Shown here: positions 5,943 to 7,883 of the stretch, in pieces
Layout of the letters: every line of letters starts with the position of its first letter
Numbering within the stretch: the stretch's first letter is position 1
Assembly (NCBI GenBank): GCA_903853735.1
Contig: CAINUH010000517.1
Span: 1 to 7,883, forward strand
Source of the DNA: an uncultured Desulfomonile sp.
GTDB lineage: Bacteria; Desulfobacterota; Desulfomonilia; Desulfomonilales; Desulfomonilaceae
Length of the DNA stretch: 7,883 bases
Direction of reading: 5' to 3'
The notes under the pieces: model-generated
Told to the model about the DNA's origin: nothing
The model's database searches: none
What the model saw: only the letters and a program-made list of their open reading frames with translations
Position numbers and translations under genes: made by a program

Positions 5943-6875
5943 ATGGATATCCGCCGTCTGGAAGTTTTCTGTAAAGTGTTTGAACTCAAGAGCTTCACAA
6001 AAGCAGCCGAAGCGCTTTCACTTTCGCAACCCACCGTCAGCGACCACGTCCGAGGTCTCGAGCAAGCTCTTGGAGAACGGCTGATTGACCGCTTTGGCCG
6101 AGAAATTCTTCCAACTCCGGCTGGACAGGCCTTTTACAAATACGCTCTGAGCATCGTCAACATGCTCGAAGAGTCCATGCAAGCTCTCGGGCAATTCAGG
6201 GGACGCCTTGCAGGCCGACTGGTCCTGGGCGCCAGCACCATTCCAGGAACTTACATTTTGCCGAGATTTATCGGAACTTTCAAGTCTCAGCATTCCGCAA
6301 TCAAGATTACCATTCGCATTTCTGATTCCGCCGAAATCGTCGATGAGGTCCTGGAGAGTAGCCTGGAATCCGGCCTGGTGGGATGGAAGTCGAACGACCG
6401 ACGATTGCTTCTGGAAGAACTGTGTTCCGATGAACTGGTACTTGCCGTGCATCCCGATCACCAATGGGCTGGAAAGCGAAAAATCCACTTGGAAGACCTT
6501 GTTGGTGAACCATTTATACTCAGGGAGAGAGGATCCGGGACACGCATGGTAATGAGCCGTATCATGGAGGAGCATGGTCTGGATGTCCAACGACTTGAAG
6601 TTGTAGCTGAGATGGGAAGTACCGAAGCCGTCCGTCAGGGAATCAAATCTCGAATAGGTATATCAATTCTGTCCAAACAGGCTGTCGGAGAAGATTTTCT
6701 GCTAGGGACCCTTGTTCCTCTTGAAATTGAGGATGTAAGATTTTTTAGACCTCTCTATCTGGCTCAGCGAAAAAACCGTCAGTTAAGCCCTCTTTGCCAA
6801 GCCTTTCTGAATCACCTTCGGGTTGGAATGAAGAGCATGGACAGCGGGGAAAACGGCATGTATTTTCCCCGTTGA
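5943..6875 (+). CDS. LysR-family transcriptional regulator
   Basis: The 310-residue product is of normal LysR length. The N-terminal winged helix-turn-helix spans about residues 1-60: MDIRRLEVFCKVFELKSFTK, then AAEALSLSQPTVSDHVRGLE with the recognition helix near 29-40, then LGERLIDR and a wing ending LPTPAG. A linker helix (about 63-92) joins it to a periplasmic-binding-protein-like effector domain with GASTIPGTYILPRFI (96-110), a ligand-loop RERGSGTR (194-201) and GSTEAVRQGIKSRIGISILS (225-244). These effector-domain blocks resemble the selenium-metabolism-associated and CysL-like LysR groups; that placement is from memory and is tentative. The effector is unknown. A GAGAGG stretch ends 4 bp before the ATG. 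It is transcribed divergently from the radical SAM gene, the classical layout for control of the neighbour and of itself. Confidence 0.9.
   Translation: MDIRRLEVFCKVFELKSFTKAAEALSLSQPTVSDHVRGLEQALGERLIDRFGREILPTPAGQAFYKYALSIVNMLEESMQALGQFRGRLAGRLVLGASTIPGTYILPRFIGTFKSQHSAIKITIRISDSAEIVDEVLESSLESGLVGWKSNDRRLLLEELCSDELVLAVHPDHQWAGKRKIHLEDLVGEPFILRERGSGTRMVMSRIMEEHGLDVQRLEVVAEMGSTEAVRQGIKSRIGISILSKQAVGEDFLLGTLVPLEIEDVRFFRPLYLAQRKNRQLSPLCQAFLNHLRVGMKSMDSGENGMYFPR
6842..6874. repeat. Perfect inverted repeat across the LysR stop codon
   Basis: CGGGGAAAA (6845-6853) and TTTTCCCCG (6863-6871) are exact reverse complements separated by a 9-base loop. Outside them, a G-T wobble and two Watson-Crick pairs extend the stem to 12 bp (6842-6874). 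The repeat covers the last codons and the first two bases of the TGA stop. The A/T pairs lie next to the loop and no U-run follows, so it is not a standard intrinsic terminator. It could shield mRNA ends or help bidirectional termination with the hairpin just downstream. Confidence 0.5.
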
Positions 6876-6883
6876 TCGACCCA

Positions 6884-6899
6884 GCCCGCATACGCGGGC
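6884..6899. terminator. Possible terminator hairpin between the LysR and lepB genes
   Basis: GCCCGC-ATAC-GCGGGC forms a 6-bp, all-GC stem with a 4-base loop, starting 9 bp after the LysR stop and lying between convergent genes, where terminators are expected. On the + strand it is followed by CTGCCTCGGTTTAATTT, only moderately T-rich, and on the - strand by no T-run. It is therefore a weak or factor-assisted terminator at best. Confidence 0.35.
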
Positions 6900-7005
6900 C
6901 TGCCTCGGTTTAATTTCCGGCAGAAATTGATAAATAGCGTTACAGTTGCTTATTAGGCCATAGGTTCCATGCCGTCTCAACTGCCATCCAGGAATAAGTT
7001 TGGCT

Positions 7006-7644
7006 TCAGCGAATGACGTTAAAAATGCGGCCGTATTTAATGGAAGTAAAATCATCTGCAGAATAGTAAATGAGGAACGCCTCCCCTTTTACATCTTCGA
7101 CCGGCACAAAGCCCCACCACCTGCTGTCATGACTCTGATCCCTGTTGTCTCCCATAACGAACAGGTGCCCGTCAGGGACTGTGACCGGAGGCATGTTGTC
7201 TCTGGGACTTATGTCTCCAGGCAAGGCCATACTGGTGACGAACCGTGCATAAGGACTGTCGACTTCTTTCTCATTAACAATTACCTTCTTATTCCTTATT
7301 TCGATAGTGTCGCCGCCGACTGCAATCAAACGCTTTATGAAATCCTTAGTCCGGTCTTCAGGGTAAACAAATACGATCACATCCCCTTGTTTCGGCACAG
7401 ACAAACGAGGCCATCTCTTGTCCGTGAAAGGAATGCGAATCCCGTAGATTAGCTTGTTGACCAGAATGTGGTCGCCTATTAGCAGAGTGTTTTCCATCGA
7501 CCCAGAGGGGATCTTGAACGCTTGAACAAATATTGCACGGATAAGAATAGCCAAAATGACGGCCACAACAAAAGCTTCGCAGTATTCCTGAAAAACGTTT
7601 CGATGAGTTTTTCCCTTGATTGCGGCGGCCTCTTTTTTTGCCAT
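7006..7644 (-). CDS. lepB: Signal peptidase I
   Basis: This type I signal peptidase cleaves leader peptides from Sec- and Tat-exported proteins at the outer face of the inner membrane. It has 212 residues. A short charged N-terminus precedes one membrane anchor, about residues 23-41 (EAFVVAVILAILIRAIFVQ). Box B, KIPSGSMENTLLIGD (44-58), holds the nucleophile S49. Box C lies around GDVIVFVYPED (87-97). Box D, DFIKRLIAVGGD (101-112), holds the general base K104. Box E is MGDNRDQSHDSRWWGFVP (164-181). All catalytic residues are present. The single anchor and compact size match many non-enterobacterial enzymes rather than the longer E. coli form. The ATG at 7642-7644 has an AGAGAA-type site upstream. 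It is convergent with the LysR gene and appears to be transcribed alone from the promoter at 7698-7726. Confidence 0.95.
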   Translation of the reverse strand: MAKKEAAAIKGKTHRNVFQEYCEAFVVAVILAILIRAIFVQAFKIPSGSMENTLLIGDHILVNKLIYGIRIPFTDKRWPRLSVPKQGDVIVFVYPEDRTKDFIKRLIAVGGDTIEIRNKKVIVNEKEVDSPYARFVTSMALPGDISPRDNMPPVTVPDGHLFVMGDNRDQSHDSRWWGFVPVEDVKGEAFLIYYSADDFTSIKYGRIFNVIR

Positions 7645-7697
7645 TAGGTTGTTCTCTTTCTCTGTAAGCGGACTGGCGAGAAAACTGACGAACCAAC

Positions 7698-7726
7698 TTT
7701 ATAAAACATCTCTGACTACATGTAAA
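7698..7726 (-). promoter_or_regulatory. Sigma-70 promoter of lepB
   Basis: Reading the - strand, TTTACA (7726-7721, 5 of 6 consensus bases) is followed after exactly 17 bp by TATAAA (7703-7698, 5 of 6). Transcription would start near 7691, giving a leader of about 47 nt before the lepB ATG. Both hexamers, the ideal spacing and the position upstream of the gene support it. Confidence 0.65.
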
Positions 7727-7743
7727 GGGTAGCAACAAACGCC

Positions 7744-7777
7744 GGCTGAACCTGAGAGCAGCCTTTATGGCTCAGCC
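7744..7777. repeat. Inverted repeats in the unassigned region upstream of lepB
   Basis: GGCTGA (7744-7749) and TCAGCC (7772-7777) are complementary. An alternative stem pairs GGCTG (7744-7748) with CAGCC (7759-7763), and GGCTCAGCC (7769-7777) is itself a short palindrome. The surrounding 7727-7883 holds no gene I can recognise. These stems could belong to the terminator or 3' end of a gene reading leftward from beyond the window, or to an untranslated RNA. There is no T-run directly after either stem. Confidence 0.3.
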
Positions 7778-7883
7778 TTGCAATAGCGCCGTGTACACGC
7801 TGAGGTCGAATTATCTTCCCTTTCACTGATCCCGGTTGCACTAAGATGCGAAATTTTTCATGAAGAACAGTCAATGTGTGCGG

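Noticed and set aside
6018..6590. 190-codon - strand open frame opposite the LysR gene
   Set aside because: The + strand LysR has all expected motifs over its full length; the antisense product has no recognisable domain.
6783..7055. 90-codon - strand open frame bridging the lepB and LysR 3' ends
   Set aside because: It overlaps both real genes out of frame, and the product has no recognisable features.
7000..7452. 150-codon + strand open frame opposite lepB
   Set aside because: It is antisense to a clearly conserved signal peptidase; the translation resembles no protein and is a frame shadow.
7716..7883. 55-codon - strand open frame from the window edge
   Set aside because: The translation (LVQPGSVKGKIIRPQ and so on) matches no family I know, its end runs into the lepB -35 element, and a frame this short can stay open by chance.

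Overview
The window looks like chromosomal DNA from a Gram-negative bacterium. A member of the Desulfobacterota (former Deltaproteobacteria) is my best guess. It rests on the DUF374-type acyltransferase end (a family tied to outer-membrane lipid assembly), the LysR regulator (close in sequence style to the selenium-metabolism-associated LysR proteins of sulfate reducers) and the B12-type radical SAM enzyme. Species cannot be named from this alone. There are no rRNA or tRNA genes, insertion sequences, phage genes or CRISPR arrays.

Layout, left to right. (1) 1-243 (+): C-terminal end of a DUF374 lysophospholipid acyltransferase that enters from outside. (2) 232-1326 (-): GT-B glycosyltransferase, convergent with gene 1 and overlapping it by 12 bp. 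(3) 1439-2683 (+): canonical GT4 glycosyltransferase, divergent from gene 2 across about 112 bp. (4) 2726-3637 (+): SAM-dependent methyltransferase, probably co-transcribed with gene 3. (5) 3593-4246 (-): histidine phosphatase, overlapping the methyltransferase 3' end by 45 bp. (6) 4254-5870 (-): radical SAM protein with a B12-binding-like N-terminal domain. Its stop codon lies 7 bp before the phosphatase start, so the two form a tight operon. (7) 5943-6875 (+): LysR-family regulator, divergent from the radical SAM gene over a 72-bp gap that holds a candidate T-N11-A operator. (8) 7006-7644 (-): signal peptidase I (lepB), with a good sigma-70 promoter at 7698-7726. The last ~157 bp hold no gene I can recognise.

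Functionally, the left half (acyltransferase, two glycosyltransferases, methyltransferase) reads as an envelope lipid and surface-polysaccharide region. The middle (LysR, radical SAM, phosphatase) is a compact regulator-plus-two-enzyme module whose substrate is unknown; it is the best candidate here for undescribed biology. lepB is a housekeeping gene. I do not see a clearly new defence, mobile or RNA-guided system, and the findings below are modest on purpose.
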